DNA from: Bacteroidota bacterium
Lineage (GTDB): Bacteria > Bacteroidota > Bacteroidia > Chitinophagales > Chitinophagaceae
Assembly (NCBI GenBank): GCA_013286425.1
Contig: JABDFS010000034.1
Span: 1 to 34,937, forward strand
Direction: 5' to 3'
DNA: 34,937 bases
The notes beneath the pieces are model-generated. The model was given only the letters and a program-made list of their open reading frames with translations. It was not told the origin of the DNA and made no database searches. Below are positions 1 through 7,773 of the stretch, piece by piece. The translations under genes were made by a program, and so were the position numbers. Every line of letters begins with the position of its first letter. Position 1 is the first letter of the stretch.

Positions 1-471
1 TTAGGTGAAAAAACATTTGCGCAACTGGATGAGAAAGACCTGTTTTTTAAACCATCGAAAGAAAGCAATTCAATTGCAGTGATTGTACAACACATGAGTG
101 GTAATATGCTGAGTAGATGGACGAATTTTTTAATCGAAGACGGCGAAAAACCCTGGCGTGAAAGAGATAAAGAATTTGAAGATGTATTGACCACAAAAGA
201 TGAAGTGATATTAGCGTGGAACGCAGGCTGGCGGCGGGTTTTAAATACACTTGAATTGTTGCAACCTGAAGATTTGATGAAGACAATTACCATTCGCAGC
301 GAACCATTATTGGTTGTTGATGCGATCATAAGACAGGTAGATCATTACGGTTATCATGTTGGACAAATTGTGTACATAGGAAGGATGATAAAAGATGAAA
401 CCTGGCAATCATTAAGCATTCCGAAAAACAAGAGCAAGGATTTTAATGATTCAATGAAACATAAAGCATAA
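1..471 (+). CDS. DinB-superfamily protein, DUF1572-like (5' partial)
   Basis: The reading frame is open from the first base, so the N-terminus lies outside the window; 156 codons plus a TAA are visible. The fold is probably a four-helix DinB/YfiT-like bundle. The visible metal-ligand candidates are the His in VQHMSGN and the two His in DHYGYHVGQI near the C-terminus, the usual three-His arrangement of this superfamily. The stretch HMSGN..RWTNFL..DGEKPWRERD matches the DUF1572 branch. The DinB superfamily includes metal-dependent thiol transferases and damage-induced proteins, but the role of DUF1572 members is not established. A GTG at 79 could be read as a start, but homology clearly continues upstream of it. 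Confidence 0.8.
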   Translation, partial: LGEKTFAQLDEKDLFFKPSKESNSIAVIVQHMSGNMLSRWTNFLIEDGEKPWRERDKEFEDVLTTKDEVILAWNAGWRRVLNTLELLQPEDLMKTITIRSEPLLVVDAIIRQVDHYGYHVGQIVYIGRMIKDETWQSLSIPKNKSKDFNDSMKHKA

Positions 472-478
472 AGTATTT

Positions 479-560
479 TTGATTTTGAGATTGCGGGATT
501 TAGAGATTCAGAAAAAATTTCTAAGCTGACTCAAATCGCAAAATCAAAAAATCATTAAAT
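479..560 (+). repeat. A/T-rich imperfect inverted repeat, family shared with 12101-12195
   Basis: This fills the gap between the DinB-like gene and the HAD gene. It is built from words such as GATTTTGAGATT and GGGATTTAGAGATT on the left, and their approximate complements (AAATCGCAAAATC, AATCATTAAATC) on the right. The 13-base word TGATTTTGAGATT at 480-492 occurs in reverse complement at 12180-12192, followed in both by a matching GGGATTT word. It may act as a weak terminator or be a degenerate mobile repeat. Confidence 0.55.
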
Positions 561-571
561 CAGAAACAAAT

Positions 572-1228
572 ATGTATCCACAGGCAGTAATATTTGATTT
601 AGACGGGACATTAATAGATAATAATGCTTATCATATAAAAGCATTCAAGGCTTTCTATGATAAGATTGGAAAGCCATTTACAATTGAAGAATATAAACAA
701 CACATCAACGGCAGGGTTAACAGGGAAATTTTTGATTATGTTTTTAATACAACATTAAGTCCGGAGCAAAGCGAAGCTTACACGAATGAGAAGGAAGGGT
801 TGTATCGGGAATTGTATGCTGCACATATAAAACCTATTGATGGGTTAATTGATTTTTTAGAAGCGTTAGAGCAGGCAAAAATCCCCAAAGCGATTGCAAC
901 ATCGGGCGTTATCCCGAACATAAATTTTATGTTTGAACATATTCCCATAAGAAATTATTTTCATAGCGTTATTGATTCAACACAGATAACAATTGGCAAA
1001 CCACATCCTGAGATATTTTTAAAAGCTGCGCTATCGGTTAATGCAGTTCCCTCTGAATGTATTGCATTTGAAGATTCTGTAGCGGGAATAAAATCTGCAA
1101 AAGCTGCAGGCATGAAAGTAGTTGTGCTTACTACAACGCATACGGCAGACGAAATGAAAGGCGCTGACCTCGTTATTAAAGATTACACAGAAATATCTTT
1201 AACAAAACTGCGGGAACTGCAGGTATAA
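572..1228 (+). CDS. HAD-superfamily phosphatase/phosphomutase, beta-PGM-like
   Basis: This is a 218-aa HAD subfamily IA hydrolase. Motif I is DLDGT with nucleophile D9 and acid/base D11. Motif II is T110/S111 in AIATSG, motif III is K143 in IGKPHPE, and motif IV is E167-D168 in AFEDSVAGI. Residues 15-90 form the helical cap, typical of beta-phosphoglucomutase-like and phosphoglycolate-phosphatase-like enzymes. All catalytic residues are present, so it should be an active cytoplasmic sugar-phosphate phosphatase or mutase; the substrate cannot be read from sequence. The ATG follows an A-rich leader with no Shine-Dalgarno, as usual in Bacteroidota. The next gene starts 30 bp downstream on the same strand. 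Confidence 0.88.
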   Translation: MYPQAVIFDLDGTLIDNNAYHIKAFKAFYDKIGKPFTIEEYKQHINGRVNREIFDYVFNTTLSPEQSEAYTNEKEGLYRELYAAHIKPIDGLIDFLEALEQAKIPKAIATSGVIPNINFMFEHIPIRNYFHSVIDSTQITIGKPHPEIFLKAALSVNAVPSECIAFEDSVAGIKSAKAAGMKVVVLTTTHTADEMKGADLVIKDYTEISLTKLRELQV

Positions 1229-1258
1229 ATTCATCGTTGATCGTATAAATTTTCATCA

Positions 1259-1999
1259 ATGAAAACGCTGATCTTTTTAATTGCTATTGGTTTTATTACA
1301 ACATCATTCAGTTGTGCTGATTCATTGGCTAAAAATGCAAACAGCGATAAAGGATTTGCAGTGGTTGAGTTATTTACTTCCGAAGGATGCTCAAGTTGCC
1401 CGCCCGCAGATAAAGCAGTTGCAGATTTACTGAAAGAGCATACAAGCAATGTTTACGTGTTAGGTTATCATGTTGATTATTGGGATAACCTCGGGTGGAA
1501 AGACAAATTCAGCAATGCAGCGTATTCACAGTTACAAAGAAATTATGCGCATGATTTAAAATCAGGTTCTGTTTATACGCCACAAATTATAGTGAATGGA
1601 ACAGAAGCGTTTGTTGGCTCTGATAAAAACAAATTGATTGCTGCTGTTACTAAAGGTTTGCAACAATCATCAGATATAAAGCTGGGTATTGATGCAAAAG
1701 CAAGCAATAATCAAACAGTAAATGTTTCATTCACTACAAATGCTTCTGATGCGAATGTGCATATAGCGTTAGTACAATTAAGCGCAGAAAATAAAATTGA
1801 GCGCGGAGAAAATACAGGTGCCACACTACATCATGTAAATATTGTGAGAGATATTAAAACGCTGACTGCACCTGCAAACGGCCATATTGCTTTAACGATT
1901 CCTGCGGATTTATCATCTAAAGATTGCAGCGTAATTGCCTTCATACAAAATATCAATGACAATAAAATCACTGCGGCAACTGAAGTAAGCATTCAATGA
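1259..1999 (+). CDS. DUF1223 secreted thioredoxin-like protein
   Basis: This is a 246-aa exported protein. Residues 1-18 form a hydrophobic signal ending in SFSC, so Cys19 may be lipidated, although the lipobox is not classical. The DUF1223 signature VVELFTSEGCSSCPPAD follows, with a thioredoxin-like C44-x-x-C47, then GYHVDYWDNLGWKD and VYTPQIIVNG, all hallmarks of the family. DUF1223 has a thioredoxin-like fold and is presumed to act in the periplasm, possibly in redox; its substrate is unknown. The C-terminal 110 residues are beta-rich and less conserved. It lies 30 bp after the HAD gene and 42 bp before the flavoprotein gene on the same strand, so co-transcription is possible. Confidence 0.85.
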   Translation: MKTLIFLIAIGFITTSFSCADSLAKNANSDKGFAVVELFTSEGCSSCPPADKAVADLLKEHTSNVYVLGYHVDYWDNLGWKDKFSNAAYSQLQRNYAHDLKSGSVYTPQIIVNGTEAFVGSDKNKLIAAVTKGLQQSSDIKLGIDAKASNNQTVNVSFTTNASDANVHIALVQLSAENKIERGENTGATLHHVNIVRDIKTLTAPANGHIALTIPADLSSKDCSVIAFIQNINDNKITAATEVSIQ

Positions 2000-2041
2000 T
2001 CGCAAAACACCCTGCCTTCATAAAAACATATCTTCGCTGCT

Positions 2042-3265
2042 ATGGCACATCATTTTGATGTAATCATTATCGGCGGCGGCGCAGCAGGGTTTTTTACTGC
2101 TATTAATCTTGCAGAAAAAAATCGTTCACTCACAATTGCCATATTGGAACGTGGAAAGGAAGTGCTTTCAAAAGTGCGTATTTCCGGCGGCGGACGCTGC
2201 AATGTTACACACGCCTGTTTTGATGCGAATGAATTAATTACATACTATCCGCGCGGAAATAAAGAATTGCGCGGGCCGTTTCACACGTTTGCAGCAGCAG
2301 ATACAGTTAAATGGTTTCAGCAACATAGTGTGTTAATTAAGAAAGAAGACGATGGGCGCATGTTTCCGCAGGCAAATACTTCACAGGCAGTGATTGATTG
2401 TTTTCTTCGTTTACAAAAAACTTTGGATATACAACTTTTCACAGGTGAAAATGTATTAAATATTCAACATGAAAACAATCACTGGAATTTACGCACGCAG
2501 CAAAATGAATTTACCGCAACATCAATATGCATTGCAACAGGCAGCAGCGGTGCACTATGGAAGTTGCTGCAACAACTTGGCCATACAATTGTTGCGCCAG
2601 TGCCTTCGCTGTTTACATTTAATTGTAAAGACGAACGCATCGCTGATCTTCCCGGTGTTGCTGCAAATGTTTCAGTAAGTATTGAAGAAACAAAACTGCA
2701 CACATCAGGGCCATTGCTTATTACACATTGGGGCATGAGTGGCCCTGCCGTTTTAAAATTATCAGCATGGGGCGCACGTATATTGCACGAGAAAAATTAC
2801 AACTTCAGTTTATTTGTAAACTGGCTGCCTACAGAAGATGCTGAATCAATACCTGAAAAATTAAAGCTGATAAAACAACAGCAGGCGCAAAAAATAGTTG
2901 CAGCAAAATCGCCCTTTGCAATACCTAATCGCTTATGGGAAAATATTGTGCAGGCTGCACTCATCAGTAAGCAAATAAAATGGGCTGATGTTTCCAAAGC
3001 CCAGTTACATCAATTGTCTCAGCAGCTTTGCAAAGCGCGTTTTAATATTCGTGGCAAAAGCACTTTTAAAGAAGAGTTTGTTACTGCCGGCGGTATTGAT
3101 CTGAAAGAAGTAGATTTCAAAACCATGCGTAGCAAAATTTTGCCTAATCTGCATTTTGCCGGCGAAGTATTGAACATTGATGCAGTAACCGGTGGTTTTA
3201 ATTTTCAAAATGCGTGGACAGGCGGTTACATTGCAGCAGCGGCTATCAGTAAAGAAATGCAATAA
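2042..3265 (+). CDS. HI0933/YhiN-family FAD-dependent oxidoreductase
   Basis: This 407-aa flavoprotein is full length for the HI0933-like (YhiN, also called aminoacetone-oxidase-like) family. The N-terminal dinucleotide-binding loop is GGGAAG at residues 11-16. The family motif SGGGRCNVTH lies at about 48-57. The C-terminal part has the conserved TAGGIDL...PNLHFAGE..DAVTGGFNFQNAW...GGYIAA region that closes the FAD site. It is cytoplasmic, with no signal peptide. The physiological substrate of the family is not firmly established. It starts 42 bp after the DUF1223 gene and could be the last gene of a small operon with it. A copy of the dispersed repeat follows directly, before the convergent nitroreductase gene. 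Confidence 0.9.
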   Translation: MAHHFDVIIIGGGAAGFFTAINLAEKNRSLTIAILERGKEVLSKVRISGGGRCNVTHACFDANELITYYPRGNKELRGPFHTFAAADTVKWFQQHSVLIKKEDDGRMFPQANTSQAVIDCFLRLQKTLDIQLFTGENVLNIQHENNHWNLRTQQNEFTATSICIATGSSGALWKLLQQLGHTIVAPVPSLFTFNCKDERIADLPGVAANVSVSIEETKLHTSGPLLITHWGMSGPAVLKLSAWGARILHEKNYNFSLFVNWLPTEDAESIPEKLKLIKQQQAQKIVAAKSPFAIPNRLWENIVQAALISKQIKWADVSKAQLHQLSQQLCKARFNIRGKSTFKEEFVTAGGIDLKEVDFKTMRSKILPNLHFAGEVLNIDAVTGGFNFQNAWTGGYIAAAAISKEMQ

Positions 3266-3277
3266 CAGGTTTATAGT

Positions 3278-3354
3278 GTTTGATTTATTTTGGTTACCGG
3301 CAAATGAACAGATGGCATCACGGTTGCGTCGCAACACTTTTACTGTATATCATT
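3278..3354 (-). repeat. Dispersed repeat, copy A (of A/B/C)
   Basis: Read on the minus strand this 77-bp stretch contains GCAACCGTGATGCCA, then CTGTTCATT, GCCGGTAAC and an A-rich tail ending AAATCAAAC. The same word order occurs at 7571-7653 and 32147-32230 in the opposite orientation. This copy sits between two convergent genes. Confidence 0.8.
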
Positions 3355-3442
3355 AGGCGGCTTCAGTTTCCGGTTCGCACAACATTTATATTAGTTAATC
3401 CAAACAACTTCAACTCATCTATTTATTTCTTACAGAAACATA

Positions 3443-4024
3443 TCAGTCTCTCCACTCTACTTTTTCATTTAATGGAACTATACGTTTACCTTCTTTAATT
3501 ATTTCATCGCTGTAACCCAGGTACAATAAACCCAGCATATGGTCATCTTCATTCAAACCCAAATATGCTTTCATTGCAGGATGAAATGTAAGTCCGCCCG
3601 TACTCCATAAAGCCGCAAGATTTAAACATGATGCTCCCAATAATATATTTTGTACAGCCGCAGCGACTGCGCATATTTCTTCCATAACCGTAATCTTAGG
3701 ATTGGCACCACGTTTCATATACACAGCAATAATGTGCGAAGCATTATCCGCATTGTGCAACAGCTTTTCATACTTCGCTGTCTCAAATTTTTCCGCGGGT
3801 GTATTGGTTTTGTATAACTCCGCATGGTCTTTGGAGAATTGTTTTAATGCATCACCACCAAACACAACAAATCGCCAGGGCTCTGTGTGTGCATGTGTAG
3901 GCGCCCAATCTGCCAATTGAAGCAGCTTGCTGATAATAGCATTATCAATTATTTTCCCATTCATTAATGCAGGTTTACAACTGCGCCTGTTCTTTATTAC
4001 TTCTTCTATTATTTCAAAATTCAT
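3443..4024 (-). CDS. Nitroreductase-family FMN oxidoreductase
   Basis: This 193-aa protein has the compact single-domain nitroreductase layout. The N-terminal KNRRSCKP supplies FMN-phosphate contacts, WAPTHAHTEPWRFVVFGG at about 41-58 is the conserved region after the first helices, and AAVQNILLGASCLNLAALWSTGG at about 122-144 matches the core that packs on the flavin. The C-terminal GLLYLGY motif is also typical. It most resembles the YdjA-like subgroup. Such enzymes use NAD(P)H to reduce nitro groups or quinones, but the natural substrate is unknown. It is convergent with the flavoprotein gene and divergent from the epimerase gene, with 117 bp between its start and the epimerase start. Confidence 0.88.
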   Translation of the reverse strand: MNFEIIEEVIKNRRSCKPALMNGKIIDNAIISKLLQLADWAPTHAHTEPWRFVVFGGDALKQFSKDHAELYKTNTPAEKFETAKYEKLLHNADNASHIIAVYMKRGANPKITVMEEICAVAAAVQNILLGASCLNLAALWSTGGLTFHPAMKAYLGLNEDDHMLGLLYLGYSDEIIKEGKRIVPLNEKVEWRD

Positions 4025-4115
4025 CCGGCGAAATTACTGGCTAATAAAAACAGAACTGTTGCGGTATAGTTATTTTCTGCTTTTCGAAAATGTTCTGTGA
4101 AACAATGTGTAACTA

Positions 4116-4123
4116 TATTTTTG
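4116..4123 (+). promoter_or_regulatory. Bacteroidota -7 element TATTTTTG
   Basis: This is an exact match to TAnnTTTG located 18 bp before the proposed TTG start of the epimerase. It would put the transcription start near 4127-4130, downstream of the alternative GTG at 4097. No good -33 TTTG is visible. Confidence 0.4.
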
Positions 4124-4141
4124 TATTCAATCTTTTATCAA

Positions 4142-5155
4142 TTGAAACTTCACTATAAAAAAACAGAACTGCCTTTTGAATATCCTTTCACTATTTCAGG
4201 AGGAAGAACAAAAACACATCAGCCGTCTTTAATTGTTGCATTGCAGTCAGGCAATCTTATCGGTTACGGGGAAGCTCCTGCAATTACTTATTACAACATT
4301 ACGGTTGAGCAAATGATCGCAGACATTGAAAGCAAAAAAAATATGATTGAAAAATTTGCTTTCACTATGCCTGACCGTTACTGGCATTACCTGCATCATC
4401 TTATCCCTAACAATCCTTTTCTTGTCAGTGCATTAGATATGGCTGCGTGGGATTTGTTTGGCAAAATGCGCAACCAGCCTTTATATAAATTATGGAATAC
4501 TGAATGGAAAAATATTCCGTTAACAGATTATACAATCGGCATTGACAGTATTGAAAAGATGATTGAAAAAGTGCAGCATCATCCCTCTCCCATTTATAAA
4601 ATAAAAGTAGGAACAGGGAATGATATTGCAACCATTGAAGCTTTACGCAAACATACCAATGCTGTTTTTTATGTTGATGCGAATGCAGGCTGGGCGCTGA
4701 ATGAAGCGTTGGAAAAAATTCCTGTCTTAAAAAATTTAGGTGTTGAACTGGTTGAGCAGCCATTGGCAAAAGATAATTGGAATGAGATGAAGATTTTATA
4801 TGAGCAATCTTCATTGCCATTATTTGCCGATGAAAGTTGTGTGTTTGAAAATGATGTTGAGCAATGTGCTGATTGTTTCCATGGCATCAATATAAAGCTG
4901 GTGAAGTGCAGTGGCATTACACCTGCCTTGCGTATGATTGAAAGAGCAAAACAACTCAATCTAAAAGTAATGATGGGCAGCATGAATGAATGCACGGTTG
5001 GATCTGCTGCCATTGCACAATTCTTACCGCAACTGGATCATGTGGATATGGATGGGCCTTTGTTATTGAAAGAAGATATTGCAACCGGATTGAAGTATGA
5101 GAATGGAGTTGTTAGTATTAGCAATGAACCCGGGTTAGGAATCAGAGTTTTTTAA
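4142..5155 (+). CDS. Dipeptide epimerase (L-Ala-D/L-Glu epimerase-like), enolase superfamily
   Basis: This enolase-superfamily protein has the muconate-lactonizing-enzyme subgroup layout. Numbering from the TTG at 4142 (337 aa), the general bases are K153/K155 in YKIKVG and K252 in INIKLVK. The Mg ligands are D179 (DANAGW), E205 (VEQP) and D230 (ADES). The DMDG near the C-terminus (D302, D304) matches the pair that binds the free amino group of a dipeptide in L-Ala-D/L-Glu epimerases, which favours a murein-peptide recycling role. The frame is open upstream to a GTG at 4097, but homologues begin about at MKLHYKK. A -7 promoter element also lies between the two candidates, so the TTG is preferred. 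Its stop overlaps that of the convergent gene. Confidence 0.82.
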   Translation: MKLHYKKTELPFEYPFTISGGRTKTHQPSLIVALQSGNLIGYGEAPAITYYNITVEQMIADIESKKNMIEKFAFTMPDRYWHYLHHLIPNNPFLVSALDMAAWDLFGKMRNQPLYKLWNTEWKNIPLTDYTIGIDSIEKMIEKVQHHPSPIYKIKVGTGNDIATIEALRKHTNAVFYVDANAGWALNEALEKIPVLKNLGVELVEQPLAKDNWNEMKILYEQSSLPLFADESCVFENDVEQCADCFHGINIKLVKCSGITPALRMIERAKQLNLKVMMGSMNECTVGSAAIAQFLPQLDHVDMDGPLLLKEDIATGLKYENGVVSISNEPGLGIRVF

Positions 5156-5592
5156 AGATGCTTATACGTTCTATTAAGACTTCCTTTTAAAATAATCATT
5201 CGCTCAATTTTAGAAAAAGTAGATTGTCTCAATTGAATAAAAGCAATTGCAGGCTCGCCAATTACCATTTCTTTAAGCACTACAAAAAGTATTTTTTTAT
5301 CGCGTAGGCCTTTAACAGCTTTCCAGGGAATAAATATTGGTTTATGAAATAAGCGAAATATCAAGACAGGTCTCAGGTAAAATCCTTCATCATTATATTT
5401 TAACAACAGGCAATTGTTATAATTCACTCCGTTTATTGCAGCTGATATAATTCCAACTCTTTCGCCTTCAAACGCATTATCGGTTTGATACTCTCTCGCT
5501 AAATCTGACCAACCTTTTTTTGAAAGAAAGAAAATTATAAAAACAAACATCCCAATAAAAAATACAGGAAAAAAGTACGGCAGCTCATTCAT
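5152..5592 (-). CDS. Small membrane-anchored protein of unknown function
   Basis: This 146-aa protein is not recognised as a named family. Residues 6-24 form one hydrophobic segment followed by positively charged KK, suggesting a single N-terminal membrane anchor. The remaining 120 residues look beta-rich and cytoplasmic. The pattern RPVLIFRLFHKPIFIPWKAVKG recalls PH-like domains of small bacterial membrane proteins, where a hydrophobic stretch precedes an IPW motif; this is only a resemblance. The TAA stop overlaps the stop of the convergent epimerase gene, so no terminator fits between them. The next gene upstream on this strand (DUF2461) ends 35 bp before this start, so co-transcription is plausible. 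Confidence 0.7.
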   Translation of the reverse strand: MNELPYFFPVFFIGMFVFIIFFLSKKGWSDLAREYQTDNAFEGERVGIISAAINGVNYNNCLLLKYNDEGFYLRPVLIFRLFHKPIFIPWKAVKGLRDKKILFVVLKEMVIGEPAIAFIQLRQSTFSKIERMIILKGSLNRTYKHL

Positions 5593-5627
5593 TTTTTTAA
5601 GAGTGATTATGTTATAATTCGGGCGAT

Positions 5628-6299
5628 TTAATTTGCCAATGCTTTATTCATAAACACAACCAATGGATGCAAGGCCTCAAATGCTTTTACAACTGTTGCA
5701 ACAAACTTCTTATCTGTAACCTGCGCATCAGTTAAGGGCGACATTGCGATAACACTTTTCAACTTTATAAATTCAATTGCAGGGTTATTTTCATCATAAC
5801 CTTTTGGCGGCCTTGATAAACTTATATCATCATCTTTACTTAAGCCTTTTGTATAAACTAATTTAAATTTTCTGCCGTTTACAATTGATTTAAACTCATC
5901 AAAATTATAATCGATCTCTTGTCTTATTTTTTTCAACGCATCTGCATCTGGCTGATATAATCCACCACCAACAAAGCTTTCACCCGGCTGAATATGCAGG
6001 TAATAACCGGCCGTCATGCTTTTTTTGCCACCGGCATTTATATAAGCACCAATATTTGTTTTGTACGGCGATTTGTCTTTGCTGAAACGTATATCGCGAT
6101 TGATTCTAAACAAACAATCTTTTGGTGTTAAAGCTGATATTGCAGCATCTGTTTTTGCAAAGCCTGATAATATCTCTTGCAGCGAAACAATGAAATCAGC
6201 TTTTGATGCCTCATACTTTTTCCTATTTGCATCAAACCATTCTTTATGATTGTTTTTCGCAAGCTGTTTAAAGAATTGCAACGTTGATGTTTGTAACAT
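5628..6299 (-). CDS. DUF2461 (TIGR02453) family protein
   Basis: This 223-aa protein is close to full length for DUF2461. It shows the family hallmarks near the start, LQFFKQLAKNNHKEWFDANRKKYEA, and in the centre, LFRINRDIRFSKDKSPYKTNIGAY, then GYYLHIQPGESFVGGGLY. The family is widespread in Bacteroidota and Actinobacteria but its biochemical role is unknown. The protein has no signal or membrane segment and is probably cytoplasmic. It lies 68 bp after gldA on the same strand, but its content gives no functional link to gliding. Confidence 0.88.
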   Translation of the reverse strand: MLQTSTLQFFKQLAKNNHKEWFDANRKKYEASKADFIVSLQEILSGFAKTDAAISALTPKDCLFRINRDIRFSKDKSPYKTNIGAYINAGGKKSMTAGYYLHIQPGESFVGGGLYQPDADALKKIRQEIDYNFDEFKSIVNGRKFKLVYTKGLSKDDDISLSRPPKGYDENNPAIEFIKLKSVIAMSPLTDAQVTDKKFVATVVKAFEALHPLVVFMNKALAN

Positions 6300-6367
6300 A
6301 AGTTTTAATTTTTATTGCTGGTCGGGATTTGTAATCCGCACAACGACAAATTTTTTAATTGATTCTA

Positions 6368-7279
6368 TTAGTTATTTGCTGTTGTCAAACTTCTGAAAAT
6401 ATCTTCTAAATTATTGCCTTCTGTTTGCAAGGAAGTAATATCCAAATGCTCTGCAACTGCAAGTTCAAGCAGTTGTTTACGCAACTCGTTTGTGTCGTTT
6501 GTTACTATTTTAAAACTGTGGTCACTCGTTGGAATAGCTTCTACGGCTGCAGGAAGGCTTTCCAGTTTTTCTTTATTAATATTAGTTGAAAAACTTACTG
6601 CAATACGGTTTGATTTTGCATTTTGCTTTAATGCTTCAACATCACTGTCGGCAACGAGCTCACCTTTGTTAATGATGATAACGCGATCACAGATAGCCTG
6701 TACTTCCTGCAAAATATGAGAAGAAAAAAGTACCGTTTTATTTCTGCCCTGTTCTTTAATTACATTTCTTATTTCAATGATTTGATTGGGATCAAGGCCA
6801 CTTGTTGGTTCATCTAAGATCAATACTTCCGGATCATGTAATAACGCAGCGGCAAGCCCAACACGTTGTTTATACCCTTTTGATAACTGCCCGATTTTCT
6901 TTTTACTTTCAACAGTTAAACCTGTTAACTCTATGATATTTTGAATTTTGCTTTTTGCATTTTGAATTTCATGAACGCCTGCAATAAACTTCAAATATTC
7001 TTTCACGTACATATCGTAATACAAAGGATTGGATTCCGGCAAATAACCGATCTTACTTTTTACATTCATCACATCTTTGTCAATAGCAATGCCGCATACT
7101 TTTATGTTGCCTGCATCGGGTTGCAGGTAACCGGTTATCATTTTCATGGTAGTGCTTTTGCCTGCGCCGTTCGGGCCAAGAAAGCCAACAATTTCTCCTT
7201 TGTTTAAGGAGAAGGAAACATTGTTTACTGCTTTTTGTTCGCCGTATTGTTTTAAAAGATTTTGAACTTGTATTGACAT
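6368..7279 (-). CDS. gldA: GldA-like gliding-motility ABC transporter ATP-binding protein
   Basis: This 303-aa ABC ATPase has Walker A GPNGAGKST (35-43), signature LSKGYKQRVGLA (132-143), Walker B VLILDEP (152-158) and switch His188. The PESNPLYYDMYVKEYL segment after the Q-loop and the 80-residue C-terminal extension fit GldA, the ATPase partner of GldF/GldG in the Bacteroidota gliding-associated ABC system. gldF and gldG are not in the window, so a general multidrug or DrrA-like ATPase cannot be fully excluded. Residues 104-114 (EIQNAKSKIQN) are encoded by an A-rich stretch with two direct copies of ATTTTGAATT (plus strand 6938-6947 and 6959-6968), 21 bp apart. This looks like an in-frame low-complexity insertion at a variable surface position. 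Confidence 0.82.
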   Translation of the reverse strand: MSIQVQNLLKQYGEQKAVNNVSFSLNKGEIVGFLGPNGAGKSTTMKMITGYLQPDAGNIKVCGIAIDKDVMNVKSKIGYLPESNPLYYDMYVKEYLKFIAGVHEIQNAKSKIQNIIELTGLTVESKKKIGQLSKGYKQRVGLAAALLHDPEVLILDEPTSGLDPNQIIEIRNVIKEQGRNKTVLFSSHILQEVQAICDRVIIINKGELVADSDVEALKQNAKSNRIAVSFSTNINKEKLESLPAAVEAIPTSDHSFKIVTNDTNELRKQLLELAVAEHLDITSLQTEGNNLEDIFRSLTTANN

Positions 7280-7324
7280 TAATTTGCTTATTGAATTTTT
7301 TGATTTTTAATTCTATTTCTGTCA

Positions 7325-7397
7325 CTTTCTTTGCCTTGATGCAAAGAAAGTAACCAAAGAAAGTTCAAGCACGGATGATAATACAACACATCCGTGC
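7325..7397. repeat. Two adjacent hairpins, dispersed-repeat-like, upstream of gldA
   Basis: A perfect 10-bp stem, CTTTCTTTGC (7325-7334) with GCAAAGAAAG (7341-7350), is followed by a second copy of the right arm (AAAGAAAG). Then comes a perfect 9-bp stem, GCACGGATG (7369-7377) with CATCCGTGC (7389-7397). The block lies 46-118 bp upstream of gldA, so it may lie in the gldA leader. The style (AAAGAAAGTAACCAAAGAAAG) is familiar from intergenic repeats of Bacteroidota; that comparison is from memory. Confidence 0.6.
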
Positions 7398-7570
7398 ACG
7401 TGCCTTGATTTAGCTGTTGTAATATCGTTTCTTCAGCAGGTGTACCTTGATACTTAATTTCAATTTGCACCACTATATTCAAGAAGTTGAATCTTTGTAG
7501 TGCCTGCATTGACTTAAATAATCCTGTTAATCCATTAATCATACAAATCCCTGTTCAGACAAATGTTGCC

Positions 7571-7653
7571 ATGAAAATATACTGTACAGGGGAGTGACAC
7601 AACCGTGATGCCATCATTACAAAAGCCGGTATCCAAAAAATAAAAATCAAACA
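7571..7653 (+). repeat. Dispersed repeat, copy B (of A/B/C)
   Basis: This stretch contains ATACTGTACAGGGGAGTGAC, then ACAACCGTGATGCCA, then a divergent middle, GCCGGTA and an A-rich tail ending AATCAAAC. It shares the GGGAGTGACACAACCGTGAT core exactly with copy C and shares the AAATCAAAC end with copy A. It sits between gldA and acs. Confidence 0.8.
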
Positions 7654-7721
7654 GCCTGCAACAAAGATAATTGCTGCAATAAAGCACCGGTTCGCGATTG
7701 CGTTAATAAAAACTTTTTATT

Positions 7722-7751
7722 GTTTGTGTGTAAAGATGTTTAATAAATTTA
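7722..7751 (+). promoter_or_regulatory. Candidate acs promoter
   Basis: A -33-like TTTG (7722-7725) and a -7-like TAAATTTA (7744-7751, one mismatch to TAnnTTTG) are separated by 18 bp. The predicted transcription start is near 7755, leaving a leader of about 19 bases before the acs ATG. Confidence 0.4.
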
Positions 7752-7773
7752 CGCCCTACTAATGTAATACGCT

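Noticed and set aside
5152..5155. Functional significance of overlapping stop codons of two convergent genes
   Set aside because: Short tail-to-tail overlaps are common in compact bacterial genomes and no structured element lies there.
7288..7542. Small minus-strand gene of 84 aa upstream of gldA
   Set aside because: Its C-terminal half is the translated hairpin repeat. No domain or good start context is seen, and such frames are typical by-products of dispersed repeats.
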